A stretch of 64,000 bases of DNA. It comes from Roseibacillus sp. (lineage in GTDB: Bacteria > Verrucomicrobiota > Verrucomicrobiia > Verrucomicrobiales > Akkermansiaceae). The notes beneath the pieces are model-generated. The model saw only the letters and a list, made by a program, of their open reading frames with translations. It did not search any database and was not told the DNA's origin. The position numbers and the translations under genes are program-made. This document shows, piece by piece, positions 17,440 to 25,800 of this stretch (position 1 is the stretch's first letter; each line of letters opens with the position of its first letter). The stretch covers positions 32,005-96,004 of the forward strand of contig JAQWTV010000066.1 of NCBI GenBank assembly GCA_029242545.1. The letters are read 5' to 3'.

Positions 17440-18795
17440 ATGTCCCGAAATCGCAAGAAGTCAGACCGTCCTCCACTCGATTATCGAGGGGCGATTCTCG
17501 GAGTTGGGCTATTAGTGGCCGGGCTGTTCGGGCTCCTGGTTCTGTTCACTCCACTGGGAGGTAAGGTGAAGGCTGGTCTGGCAGAGATCTTTGGCCAAAG
17601 GTCGGCTCCGGTTCAGAGAAATCAGGAAGGCGATGTTTTGATAAAGACTCAACCTGACAGGCCTCTCTCTCCCCTCGAGGTAGATCCCGACCCCCAGTTT
17701 CCGCGTGGGGTTCTCCGACCTCCATCAGGGACGGATATAAGGAGTCTCTCAAAAGGTATTAATCTTAAAGTCGAGTTTGATTCGGAAGAGGGTGACCTCG
17801 CCTCCTTGGAGCGAAACGATGAGGAATCCTATCTTGCTGAATACGCCCTTAAGGTGCGGATGCCTCGTCCGGCGACTTCTCTTTCTGAGGTAGCTTTGAC
17901 AAGCCCTCACCTCATGGATGTCTTTCCGGGACTGAGAGAAATGATTCCCCAAGGGAAACTCTCAGCATGGTATCGGCAATTATACGCGAATAAGACTGCG
18001 AGAGTCAAAAGTGACATAGGGCGACTGGGAGAGATCCTGAGCAGGCATAACTTTTACGACTGTGAGACGATTTTGAACCTGCGATCGGAGAGGACCGGAC
18101 AGCGGCTTTTCCTGATGCAGGCTGAGATGGATGTGGTGTCCGATGGGTCCGATGGCGACAGGCTGCCCCAGATGCCGGATGGTATCGTGAGCTCAACGAA
18201 CTATCAGCCCTTTACCAGTTACCGGTGGAGGAAAACAGGGGCCACTCCTAACCCCATGATCGCTGGCTGGGAGAGTAGAATTGGCAAAGCCAACAAGGAG
18301 CTTGAGGGCTCCTCTGTCGGACAGGATCGTGCGAGCTGGCTAAGGGGCAGGATAAAGATGCTCGAGACGGGTATCGCTGACATGAAGCTCGCGAGTTTTC
18401 TCATCGCTGAATACGACCCGTTCATCGTGATTCCTACAAATATAGTGAAGGACCGACGGGATCCCTACGCTCCCAACATAGGGGATTTTGCGATCGTCCT
18501 TTATGGGCGAACTGCCTACCCGGCTATCGTTGGTGACGCAGGTCCGACCTACAAGGTAGGGGAAGCCTCCTTGCGGATGGCTCGTGAGATCAATTCTAAG
18601 TCGACCCCATACAGTCGCCCGGTATCCGATCTCACAGTTACCTACCTTGTATTCCCTCGAAGTGCAGATGATCCGCGGAGGGCTCCTGATTACCAGCACT
18701 GGCATAAGCGTTGTGAAGAGCTTGTGGATAAGATTGGAGGATTGGGTGATGGCGTGGAATTGCATCAGTGGAAAAATCTACTCGCACCAGAGTGA
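17440..18795 (+). CDS. Membrane-anchored GH75 (fungal-type chitosanase) like protein
   Basis: A 451-residue protein with one N-terminal transmembrane segment (about residues 18-38, GAILGVGLLVAGLFGLLVLF) and a large exported part. The C-terminal half resembles glycoside hydrolase family 75: AEMDVVSDG resembles the family DMDIDCDG strand, then YQPFTSY, then EYDPFIVIP, IGDFAIVLYGRTAYPAIVGDAGPTYKVGEAS in short pieces. The family's catalytic Asp and Glu lie in the GDxGP...GE motif, and both are kept here (GDAGP and VGEAS). About 60 residues (WESRIGKANKEL onward) are inserted between the two halves and look helical. A peptidoglycan or chitosan-like polysaccharide could be the substrate; this is inferred. 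It is the last gene of the run beginning with the penicillin-binding protein. Confidence 0.6.
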   Translation: MSRNRKKSDRPPLDYRGAILGVGLLVAGLFGLLVLFTPLGGKVKAGLAEIFGQRSAPVQRNQEGDVLIKTQPDRPLSPLEVDPDPQFPRGVLRPPSGTDIRSLSKGINLKVEFDSEEGDLASLERNDEESYLAEYALKVRMPRPATSLSEVALTSPHLMDVFPGLREMIPQGKLSAWYRQLYANKTARVKSDIGRLGEILSRHNFYDCETILNLRSERTGQRLFLMQAEMDVVSDGSDGDRLPQMPDGIVSSTNYQPFTSYRWRKTGATPNPMIAGWESRIGKANKELEGSSVGQDRASWLRGRIKMLETGIADMKLASFLIAEYDPFIVIPTNIVKDRRDPYAPNIGDFAIVLYGRTAYPAIVGDAGPTYKVGEASLRMAREINSKSTPYSRPVSDLTVTYLVFPRSADDPRRAPDYQHWHKRCEELVDKIGGLGDGVELHQWKNLLAPE

Positions 18796-18965
18796 ATCCA
18801 GGTTTTTGTGTTCCTGCTCTGTTAGGGTCAGGTCGCGAAAATATCGATAGATAGAGGTCAGGGATATTCATTGCAAAAGAGAAACAAGCTAGGGTGGTTT
18901 GACTTCGGTAGCCCGGGCAGAGTGGCTGGAAAATCTGTAATCATGAGACGCCAGTAGAATTATGT

Positions 18966-19175
18966 GATCGACTTGGCTCACAGGGCTCAGAATTCGAACG
19001 AATCCGAGTTCTTTGTCCATCTGATGAACTGCGCCAAATCAGTCACGAATTTGGTCTGGAGGTTGTCGATTGGCCTGTTCTTGCTAATGGCCGTCTGGAG
19101 TTGCGGCACTACCTCAGGGAGTAGACAGTGAGTGTAACTCTCCATCGGTATGGAAACATTATCATGAGCAGGTGA
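18966..19175 (+). pseudogene. Decayed 3' fragment resembling the C-terminus of a putA-type proline/P5C dehydrogenase
   Basis: In the roughly 485 bases between two genes, one plus-strand frame reads FERIRVLCPSDELRQ, then PVLANGRLELRHYLRE, then TVSVTLHRYGN. This pattern (VLANGRxELLHYLREQxxSxxYHRYGN) is what I know from the C-terminal end of verrucomicrobial bifunctional PutA-like proteins. An in-frame TAG stands at 19122-19124 where the family has Gln, and another stop follows at 19173. No ORF start, dehydrogenase active site or upstream part is present, so this looks like a relic. The bases from 18796 to about 18960 hold nothing I can name. The antisense ORF over the same stretch is not convincing. 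Confidence 0.5.
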
Positions 19176-19231
19176 CTCTGGATCGCCTGAGTGCGCCCTA
19201 CACGAGGATGTTGGCTCCAAGGCCTTAGGCT

Positions 19232-19280
19232 GGTCCAAGCTCAACTTTTCTGGCTATGAGGCCTCGTTGAAGCTTGGTCC
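19232..19280. other. Imperfect inverted repeat next to the stop of the PVC dehydrogenase gene
   Basis: The arms GGTCCAAGCTCAAC (19232-19245) and GTTGAAGCTTGGTCC (19266-19280) are complementary apart from one mismatch and one bulge, with a 20-base loop. It lies directly after the minus-strand stop at 19281. No T tract follows on either strand, so a terminator role is only possible; it could also be a recombination footprint beside the putA relic. Confidence 0.4.
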
Positions 19281-22202
19281 TCAGGGCGCTTCTGTGGGAA
19301 TCTCGTATTGTTTTGCGAGGGCTAGGACCGCTTCGGAGATTTCATCGTTAAGCTGAAGGAGGGAGGGTATTTCCTGCGACAGAGAGGCCTTCACTGTGTC
19401 CTCCTTCCGTGGGGGTAGTGGCGCGTAACGCCCCAGGGATTGATCGACAACGGGCGGATTCGTCCAAATCTTAAGGAGCCTCAGTGCTTCCATACGCTCA
19501 TGAAAGGGCATTTTCGTATTTGCCGAAAAACGGAGGAGCCGGGAGGCATTCTGTCCTCCACCAGTTCGGAAGGCGCTATGCAGAATTCTCCTCAGAATTA
19601 TACGAGAGAGAGGACGGCCCTGCTGGCCTGGGGCATACTCGTCTAGCAATGCTGCCACTGCGGGGCGGGATTGCTCCACGGGTAGATCGTGAACTGCCCT
19701 GATAGCTTCGTCTGCAATCTCACTTTCTTCGTCAAAAAAGAAATGAATGAGATTTGGAGAGAGTAAACGTCTGAGCGCCAAGACAGAGGCTCTCCGGATG
19801 GCTTTGCTTGGGTGTCTGGATAAGGCCGCAAGCTTGGCCTCGGTGCCTGCTCCAGCCAGTGCCATGACCCCGGCGTGGCGGAGATAGGGATCCTTGTCCC
19901 CGTTTTCGGCCAGGAGCAGGAGAGCAGGGTTGAAGGCTGCTGTTACCCGAAGGCGAGCGAGTGAGATCGCCGCGAAGGCGCGGACACGGGAAGAGGGATC
20001 CTGTAAGGAGTTGATCAGGCATCCAGCGTCCTTGAGAGGGGCCTCTCCGAGGGCGCGGGCTGCTTGGGCACGAAGCTCTTCTTCTGGATTTGCGAGGAGC
20101 TCCACTAAACGGTCGGTCGAAGCAATGGATCCAAGGCGGCGCGCGCGAATCCAGAGACCCCATGTGCCGTGGAGGGCGAGATCGAGGCTTTCCCGCTGTC
20201 GGGTTGCGTTGATGAAGTAAGGGACCGCTTCGGGGCGGTTCGCAAGGGCTAGCTGGGCCTGGAGTCGGACGCGAAAATCTCCGTGTTTCATCAGCTCAAA
20301 AAGCTCAATGGCTGGAAGCTTCATAAGGCCTTCCTTGGAAAGTAGGCCGGCTACTCCAGCCTCTTCGAGAGGGGTTGGGTCCGGCTCAGACATAAGGGTG
20401 AAAATTCTCCCCTTAGGCTCTGACTTATTCTGCTCAATGATGTCGCAGACGTAGAGGCGCCCATCGTTGCCAAATGCAAGGTCGGTTGCCCTCGTGCCCC
20501 AGATCAGCTTTTGGGGGCGTTCCATTCTCATCCCGGCGCCCTCCGTTTTCAGCTGGAAAGACCAGATTCCAGAGCCTCTAGGATCAGGGTTGTTATCGCA
20601 CAGGAGGAATGAATTTAGAGCGCGATCAGGAAATCCTGTCCCCGGATAGTACGCCAGCCCTGCGGGATTGACAGGGAGGAGGCCCACGGGTGGTAGAAGA
20701 AAGGCGGGTTGTTCCTCGTGGTGGACATCCCATTGGCGCTCCTGCATCCACTGATTCAGGGGTCGCTGTGGATAGCCGATCTCTCGGTGAAAGGTATGGA
20801 GGTTCTGATGGCCCGTGCGCCACCCGCTGTCTGCTCCATCAATAATGTATATGATTCGGGCTTTGTCCCCTTGGCCAGAATCGCTATCCACGGTCACAGG
20901 ATTGCCCCTGCGATCGAAGGTGATTCCCTGCGGGTCTCTCAGCCCAGTATGAACGACTTCAAAGTGCGACCCATCTGGATCGAACCGATAAACCACCCCC
21001 TGATCATTATAAGAGTAATTGCGGCCTTCCTGTGTGGAGACATTCAAGGATCGGTCTCCAACTGTTCCGTAAAGTCGCCCATCAGGGCCAAGTGAAAAGC
21101 CGTCGAGATCATGTCCTGCCAGTGAGATTCTCGGCCCAAACCCTGAGAACATTTTCTTACGCTCATCAACCTCTCCGTCATCATTTGTGTCTCGCAAGGA
21201 CCAGATATGAGGAATGCAGGCAAAATAGACCCTGTCGTCAAGAGGGAGGACACCACCTGCTGCCCCATCGAGGATACCATCAAACCCATCAGCGTAGATT
21301 GTGTTTTGGTCTGCGATGCCATCTTTGTTGGTGTCCTTCAGGAGCAAGATCCTGTCGGATCTTTCGCTCATTTTTGAGATAGGATACCGGTGGTTCCATT
21401 TTTTGTGCAGAACCCTTCTGTCGTTCACTGTCAGGGCGGCGATGTCGTCGTGCAGCCAGTAGGGGTGGTCCCGGGTGTCAGGAACGCAGCGCCCAAAACG
21501 GTGCGTTTCAGTCACGAGAAGATTTCCGTCCCTGTCGATGGAGAGGGCATTGGGGTAGTGAAGGCCGTGCTCTTCATGAGTAGCAAAGATTTTAAGGCTG
21601 CTATTTTTGGGAATCTGTAATCCTGGGATTATGGAGCTGCCACTGAGCCCTGCAATCATGGGGAGGCCATTCCTGGTCGCGGGAGGAAATGGTGGTTCTG
21701 CTTGATCGCTGAACAGGATATGGTCGACCAAAATATAGCCTTGCCTGCGAGTCGAGGCATCCACAAGCCTAAGGGCGGCCTTCTTCCCTATTAGAGCAGT
21801 AACATCCCAAGTTTTTGGGAGCATGTTGTGATCGGCCCGCCCGATGGCCTCCTTCAAGATCTTCTGATCTACCAACAGTTGAATAGAGGTAAGTCCCTTC
21901 AGGCTTCCGCCCCCGATGAGAAAGCTGATGTAGGGTTGCCGGATAGTGAATGAGGGCGAAGTGAGCGAGCCCATCCCTTCCGGTCCTTGAGCGAATGAGC
22001 TTGCAAAGAATTCTCCTGCGAACCCGGTGATCTCCCCTGGTTGATTTCCGCCTTCCCCGGAAGAGGGTGATTGTCCGAAGGCGTTGCCGGTCTTGCGCCA
22101 CGCTCCGAAATTTCCCTGTTCGAAGTCCTCAAAGAGGCTTTGCTCTACTGCAAAAACTGCTGTGAGAGAGATAAATAAGAGGATGAGAGATAGGATTGCC
22201 AT
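19281..22202 (-). CDS. PVC-type dehydrogenase-like protein (beta-propeller plus HEAT repeats, no haem motif)
   Basis: A secreted 973-residue protein with an N-terminal signal peptide (LSLILLFISLTAVFAVE). Residues about 20-165 form a carbohydrate-binding-like sandwich (FEDFEQGNFGAWRKTG, GYILVDHILFSD). A glucose/sorbosone-dehydrogenase-like propeller of the 'putative membrane-bound dehydrogenase' family follows over about 195-615 (YPNALSIDRDGNLLVTET, RILLLKDTNKDGIAD, GLRDPQGITFDRRGN), then HEAT repeats to the end (LRAQAARALGEAPL, SSRVRAFAAISLARL). Relatives often carry a C-terminal cytochrome c module; no CxxCH exists here and the protein stops within the repeat region. It may be a shorter natural form or a truncated one. 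Its substrate is unknown; an extracytoplasmic place is likely. Confidence 0.82.
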   Translation of the reverse strand: MAILSLILLFISLTAVFAVEQSLFEDFEQGNFGAWRKTGNAFGQSPSSGEGGNQPGEITGFAGEFFASSFAQGPEGMGSLTSPSFTIRQPYISFLIGGGSLKGLTSIQLLVDQKILKEAIGRADHNMLPKTWDVTALIGKKAALRLVDASTRRQGYILVDHILFSDQAEPPFPPATRNGLPMIAGLSGSSIIPGLQIPKNSSLKIFATHEEHGLHYPNALSIDRDGNLLVTETHRFGRCVPDTRDHPYWLHDDIAALTVNDRRVLHKKWNHRYPISKMSERSDRILLLKDTNKDGIADQNTIYADGFDGILDGAAGGVLPLDDRVYFACIPHIWSLRDTNDDGEVDERKKMFSGFGPRISLAGHDLDGFSLGPDGRLYGTVGDRSLNVSTQEGRNYSYNDQGVVYRFDPDGSHFEVVHTGLRDPQGITFDRRGNPVTVDSDSGQGDKARIIYIIDGADSGWRTGHQNLHTFHREIGYPQRPLNQWMQERQWDVHHEEQPAFLLPPVGLLPVNPAGLAYYPGTGFPDRALNSFLLCDNNPDPRGSGIWSFQLKTEGAGMRMERPQKLIWGTRATDLAFGNDGRLYVCDIIEQNKSEPKGRIFTLMSEPDPTPLEEAGVAGLLSKEGLMKLPAIELFELMKHGDFRVRLQAQLALANRPEAVPYFINATRQRESLDLALHGTWGLWIRARRLGSIASTDRLVELLANPEEELRAQAARALGEAPLKDAGCLINSLQDPSSRVRAFAAISLARLRVTAAFNPALLLLAENGDKDPYLRHAGVMALAGAGTEAKLAALSRHPSKAIRRASVLALRRLLSPNLIHFFFDEESEIADEAIRAVHDLPVEQSRPAVAALLDEYAPGQQGRPLSRIILRRILHSAFRTGGGQNASRLLRFSANTKMPFHERMEALRLLKIWTNPPVVDQSLGRYAPLPPRKEDTVKASLSQEIPSLLQLNDEISEAVLALAKQYEIPTEAP

Positions 22203-22222
22203 CGGGTTTGGGAGGGGCTCTC

Positions 22223-24472
22223 TCAGTCGAGCATGGAAATCAGTTGGTCTTCGGAGATGATTTCAATTCCAAGGTTATCTGCCTTATCTCGCTTGGATCC
22301 TCCTCCTTCACCAGCGAGGAGAAAGCTGGTGCTTTTGGAGATGGATCCAGTCACCTTTCCTCCGCCGTTTTCGATCATTTCCTTATACTCGGATCGTGGC
22401 TGAGAGAGGGTTCCTGTTATGACGAATGTTTTCCCCACGAAAGGCATTCCGGTAGTTTCTTTGCTCTCAGATGGACGCGGGAGGAAGTTATCTGAAGTAG
22501 GGCAAAGTTTTAGTCGTTCGAATTGTTCCATGAATTCTTTCCCGTGTTGGGAGCTGAAGAAAGTCATCAGGTTCCTTGAGGCTACTGCTCCGATGTCAGG
22601 GGAGACCTCGAAACCAGCAATCTCATTTTCCGCCTCCGTAATCCTTTCCCTCAGAGCGTCATGTCGCTTTTTTCGGGCGCTTCTTTCTGCTTCATTGAGA
22701 GGAGGTCTCTCCTTGTTCAGTGGGGAGACCTCTTTTCTTTCCTCCTCAAGATCTGCAAGCAGGCAAATAGTGCGGAGAATTTCGCTGGAGCAGATGTCCG
22801 GTATGCTGTGGTGAAGGCGGCTCAGTTCCCTTGAGGCGGATTCTCCGATCTGTGGAATGCCCATGGCGAAAATCCACCGGGATAGCGGCTGACTCACCTT
22901 TGAATTGTTTATGGAGTCTATCAGGATTTGGGCTTTCTTTTCTCCAAAACGTCGGGGTTTGGAGCTTTCTCCGGTCTGGAGGCGTGCAGGGTCAAGGAGA
23001 AGGTCTGACAGCTCGGGGAGCTGAATAGAGAAGAGGTCCAAGGGCGACTCCACCATTCCTGACGCAACAAGTTTGATAGCGACTGATTCCCCAAGGCCTT
23101 CGAGATCAAGTGCCTTTCGTTGAGCGAAGTGGGTGAGAGCAGCGACAGCTTTTTTGGGGCACAGCGGATTCTCACACCACCATGTGATAACAGGCCGCTC
23201 CTTGTTCTCTGAATTCACCCTTTCAACTATGGAGCCCTTACAGGCCGGACATTTCCCTTCAAGATGGTCCTGTATCGAAAATGGTTTTGCCTCCGGAGGG
23301 CGGTGCTCCTTAATAACTTTTAGGACTTCGGGTATGATTTCTCCAGACTTGTGGGCCAGGACGGTGTCACCAATGCGGATATCACGTTCTTGAATAAAGG
23401 ACTCATTGTGGAGAGTAGCCCGGGAGACGGTCGTGGCAGAGAGAGAGACGGGTTCCAGTTCGGCCACAGGAGTGAGGATTCCACTCCGACCTACCTGTAC
23501 GGTAATATCCAGAAGACGGGTGGGCTTTTGTTCCGGAGGGTATTTGAAGGCAACTGCCCACCTGGGGGCGCGGGAGGTAGCTCCAAGCACAAGGCGATCC
23601 GGCAGGGAAGCAACTTTGATAACGGCGCCGTCGGTGGCATAGGGAAGCTGGAGTCGCCGCTGTTCGAGTTCGCGGATGGCTGAGAGGACACCATCGAGAG
23701 TATCTGTAGTCCATGTGGGTTCGTTACATGGGATAGAGCAGGAATTGAGGAGTGAGCGGAAGTCCCCCTCGCTCAAGAGATCAAGGCCCTCCATAGCGCC
23801 AAGTCCGTGTGCGATAAAATCAAGGGGGCGCTTTGCTACTGCCCGGGAATCGAGCTGTTTGAGGGTTCCTGCAGTTGCATTCCTCGGATTCGCGAATGTC
23901 TGTAAGCCTGCATCTTGCCGCTCCTCATTGAGACGAGCAAACGCCTGGTTAGGCATAAAGACCTCTCCGCGGATTTCCAACATTTTGGGATAGGGGTTAT
24001 CAAGGGTGAGCGGCAGGGTAGGAATAGTTCGTAGGTTTGCTGTGATCTCGTCGCCGGTAAGGCCATCTCCACGAGTGGCCCCGTAATCAAGAGAGCCATC
24101 CCTGTAAACCAGAGAGGTGGCAACGCCGTCAATTTTTGGTTCGATCGTGACGGTGATGCTTTTTTTTCCGAGATTCTTCTGCAGCCGCTGGTAGAATTCG
24201 AGAACCTCCTCGTCGGTGAATACGTCATCAATAGAGAGCATGGGGACCGGGTGGGCTACCTGTTCAAATCCCTCGAGTGGGGCTCCTCCTACCCGTCTAG
24301 TAGGGGAGTTCGGATCATCAAGATCGGGATGAGTTTTCTCCATGCCCTCAAGTTCACGGAAGAGTTTGTCATACTCAGCGTCTGTTATTTCAGGGCTAGC
24401 TTCCACATAGTAGAGCCGGTTGTGTCTCTCTAGGAGGGAACGGAGCTCAAGAGTTTTCTGGGCTGGGGACAT
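22223..24472 (-). CDS. ligA: NAD-dependent DNA ligase
   Basis: Seals nicks in DNA using NAD+ during replication and repair. In order: domain Ia (HNRLYYVEASPEITDAEYDKLF), adenylation domain with the active-site lysine K113 in EPKIDG, OB fold (VQVGRSGILTPVAELEPV), four-cysteine zinc finger (CPACKGS and CENPLCPKK), helix-hairpin-helix region (FAMGIPQIGE) and a C-terminal BRCT domain (GKTFVITGTL, GGGKVTGSISKSTSFLLAGE). At 749 residues it is about 70-80 longer than usual; the extra part is a highly charged helical insert around residues 570-625 within the helix-hairpin-helix region. No Shine-Dalgarno sequence precedes the ATG. It is followed 20 bases downstream by the PVC dehydrogenase gene on the same strand. 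Confidence 0.97.
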   Translation of the reverse strand: MSPAQKTLELRSLLERHNRLYYVEASPEITDAEYDKLFRELEGMEKTHPDLDDPNSPTRRVGGAPLEGFEQVAHPVPMLSIDDVFTDEEVLEFYQRLQKNLGKKSITVTIEPKIDGVATSLVYRDGSLDYGATRGDGLTGDEITANLRTIPTLPLTLDNPYPKMLEIRGEVFMPNQAFARLNEERQDAGLQTFANPRNATAGTLKQLDSRAVAKRPLDFIAHGLGAMEGLDLLSEGDFRSLLNSCSIPCNEPTWTTDTLDGVLSAIRELEQRRLQLPYATDGAVIKVASLPDRLVLGATSRAPRWAVAFKYPPEQKPTRLLDITVQVGRSGILTPVAELEPVSLSATTVSRATLHNESFIQERDIRIGDTVLAHKSGEIIPEVLKVIKEHRPPEAKPFSIQDHLEGKCPACKGSIVERVNSENKERPVITWWCENPLCPKKAVAALTHFAQRKALDLEGLGESVAIKLVASGMVESPLDLFSIQLPELSDLLLDPARLQTGESSKPRRFGEKKAQILIDSINNSKVSQPLSRWIFAMGIPQIGESASRELSRLHHSIPDICSSEILRTICLLADLEEERKEVSPLNKERPPLNEAERSARKKRHDALRERITEAENEIAGFEVSPDIGAVASRNLMTFFSSQHGKEFMEQFERLKLCPTSDNFLPRPSESKETTGMPFVGKTFVITGTLSQPRSEYKEMIENGGGKVTGSISKSTSFLLAGEGGGSKRDKADNLGIEIISEDQLISMLD

Positions 24473-24557
24473 GCTGCTAGGACGGAAGGTAGATGATTCT
24501 CATCCAGTGGGGAAACTCCAAACGCAAGATGGAAGGGTCTTCACGCTTAGACGGTTT

Positions 24558-24956
24558 TCAACACGCTGGCCGCCGTAGCGCCTTGCAGATCAGGGCGCCA
24601 GTCAAGGCCCCGAGAAGATCTGCCCCCCAATCCCCAAGGTCGTTGCCTGAGCGGCTTGGGATCCAGGATTGATGCCATTCGTCAAGTGCTCCGATCGTAG
24701 CAAGGGTGATCACGACGACGAGGAAGTTGCGCCGCCATGAGGAGCTTCCACGGAGATGTAGCGCGATTGAAAACAGGAGAGCCCCAACGAGAAAATAGGT
24801 AAAGTGAAGAACCTTGTCGAAACCGGGGAGATCAAGGTTGATGGTTTCGGGAGCCGGCCGTTCTGAAAGGATCCACAGGATGAGAGCCCAGCAGACGAAG
24901 GCAGAGAGCCATACGCTGCTGTTCCTGAAAGGAGAGAGAAATCTGGCGACGGGCAT
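24558..24956 (-). CDS. VanZ family membrane protein
   Basis: A 132-residue protein with four predicted transmembrane helices and the VanZ-like pattern: WALILWILSERPAP after helix 1, FDKVLHFTYFLVGALLF, then DEWHQSWIPSRSGNDLGDWGADLLGALTG. The DEWHQ...R..D..D..N/GxxG pattern is diagnostic of the family. Its role outside teicoplanin resistance is not defined. The start codon shares one base with the stop of the BrnA-like gene (TGATG), so the three minus-strand genes brnT-brnA-vanZ are probably translated from one transcript. Confidence 0.8.
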   Translation of the reverse strand: MPVARFLSPFRNSSVWLSAFVCWALILWILSERPAPETINLDLPGFDKVLHFTYFLVGALLFSIALHLRGSSSWRRNFLVVVITLATIGALDEWHQSWIPSRSGNDLGDWGADLLGALTGALICKALRRPAC

Positions 24957-25234
24957 CAGCGGTCGTCACCGCGTTGTTCAACCTCCAATCGCTCGGCGAG
25001 CCACTGTTTCATCATGGATTGATAATTGAGGAACCGCTCTCTCGCAATGCGCTTGATTCTAGAAAGCATTCTTGGGTCGAACCGCAGAGTGATAGTCGTT
25101 GATTCGCGGCTGTCCGGGACGTGCTCGGAGGCTTTCATCAAAGGAGGCATCAGTTCATGTTCTTTCCAGAACTGAGCCTCTTCAGCTTCACTTGCAAAGT
25201 CTGGGATTTCACCCCATGTAGAAATGGATTTCAT
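24956..25234 (-). CDS. BrnA/CopG-like antitoxin
   Basis: A 92-residue protein of the CopG-antitoxin/BrnA type. The N-terminal half has the pattern IPDFASEAEEAQFWKEHE common to these antitoxins; the C-terminal half is a ribbon-helix-helix DNA-binding module (TTITLRFDPRMLSRIKRIARERF) followed by a MKQWLAERL helix. It lies 3 bases after the predicted BrnT-like toxin gene, in the toxin-first order usual for BrnTA. By family knowledge it would neutralise the toxin and autorepress the operon; no operator could be assigned by eye. Confidence 0.75.
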   Translation of the reverse strand: MKSISTWGEIPDFASEAEEAQFWKEHELMPPLMKASEHVPDSRESTTITLRFDPRMLSRIKRIARERFLNYQSMMKQWLAERLEVEQRGDDR

Positions 25235-25237
25235 ACC

Positions 25238-25525
25238 CTACTTGTATTGAGCATATTTGCGGTCGTAATACTTTCGCTCTCCTTCAGTGAGATCCCTTAC
25301 TGCCACAACGCGCACCTTCTTGCCGTCGGACCAGAAGCAGAGGAAGAGGTAGCGGTCCTCTACGGTACGGCCGAGAGAATAATAGCGAGTCTCTCCGTCG
25401 CTGCGGTCTCGATCAGGGAGGAACCTGACCGAAAAAGGGTCTTCGAGGGCCTCTTCGATCTCACGGGGTTTTATGTCCTTTAGATCGAAGTGAACGTCCA
25501 GCAGGTCGAGTTCCATCCTTGCCAC
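25238..25525 (-). CDS. BrnT-like ribonuclease toxin
   Basis: A 95-residue protein that fits the BrnT family, a RelE-fold ribonuclease toxin. Visible family traits are HFDLKDIKPREIEEALEDPFSV, GETRYYSLGRT, DRYLFLCFWSDGKKVRVVAVRDLT and the closing ERKYYDRKY helix. The C-terminal ...R.A/L...ER..Y signature supports the call, although the N-terminal half is divergent (no HGV motif). It is the first gene of the pair with the CopG-like antitoxin. About 275 bases upstream, up to the DUF4340 gene, contain no recognised gene and should hold its promoter. Confidence 0.7.
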   Translation of the reverse strand: MARMELDLLDVHFDLKDIKPREIEEALEDPFSVRFLPDRDRSDGETRYYSLGRTVEDRYLFLCFWSDGKKVRVVAVRDLTEGERKYYDRKYAQYK

Positions 25526-25800
25526 AAGGCTAAGGTAGGGAGATCCGGTTCCACAATGAAATAAGCGGGAACTAAAAATGGAAGAACTGGAGGAGGGGGT
25601 AAAGCGGTGTTCTTTTTGGAGAGATTAGGCTAAAGAATCCCCGGAAAGAGGCTGGAGGTATGTAGCAGCAGAGGATTGCAGGTGATGGCGCAAGAACCTC
25701 TCTGCAAATATTCGATGGAGGAGGCGACAGCCTGATTGCATCCATATACAGGCCTTCGTTGTTACGGCAGCTCGCCCTATGAGGTCCACTCCCAACGGGA

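Noticed and set aside
18987..19244. An 85-codon minus-strand ORF in the gap after the GH75-like gene
   Set aside because: The opposite strand carries a better explanation, a decayed PutA-like C-terminus; the ORF product shows no known pattern.
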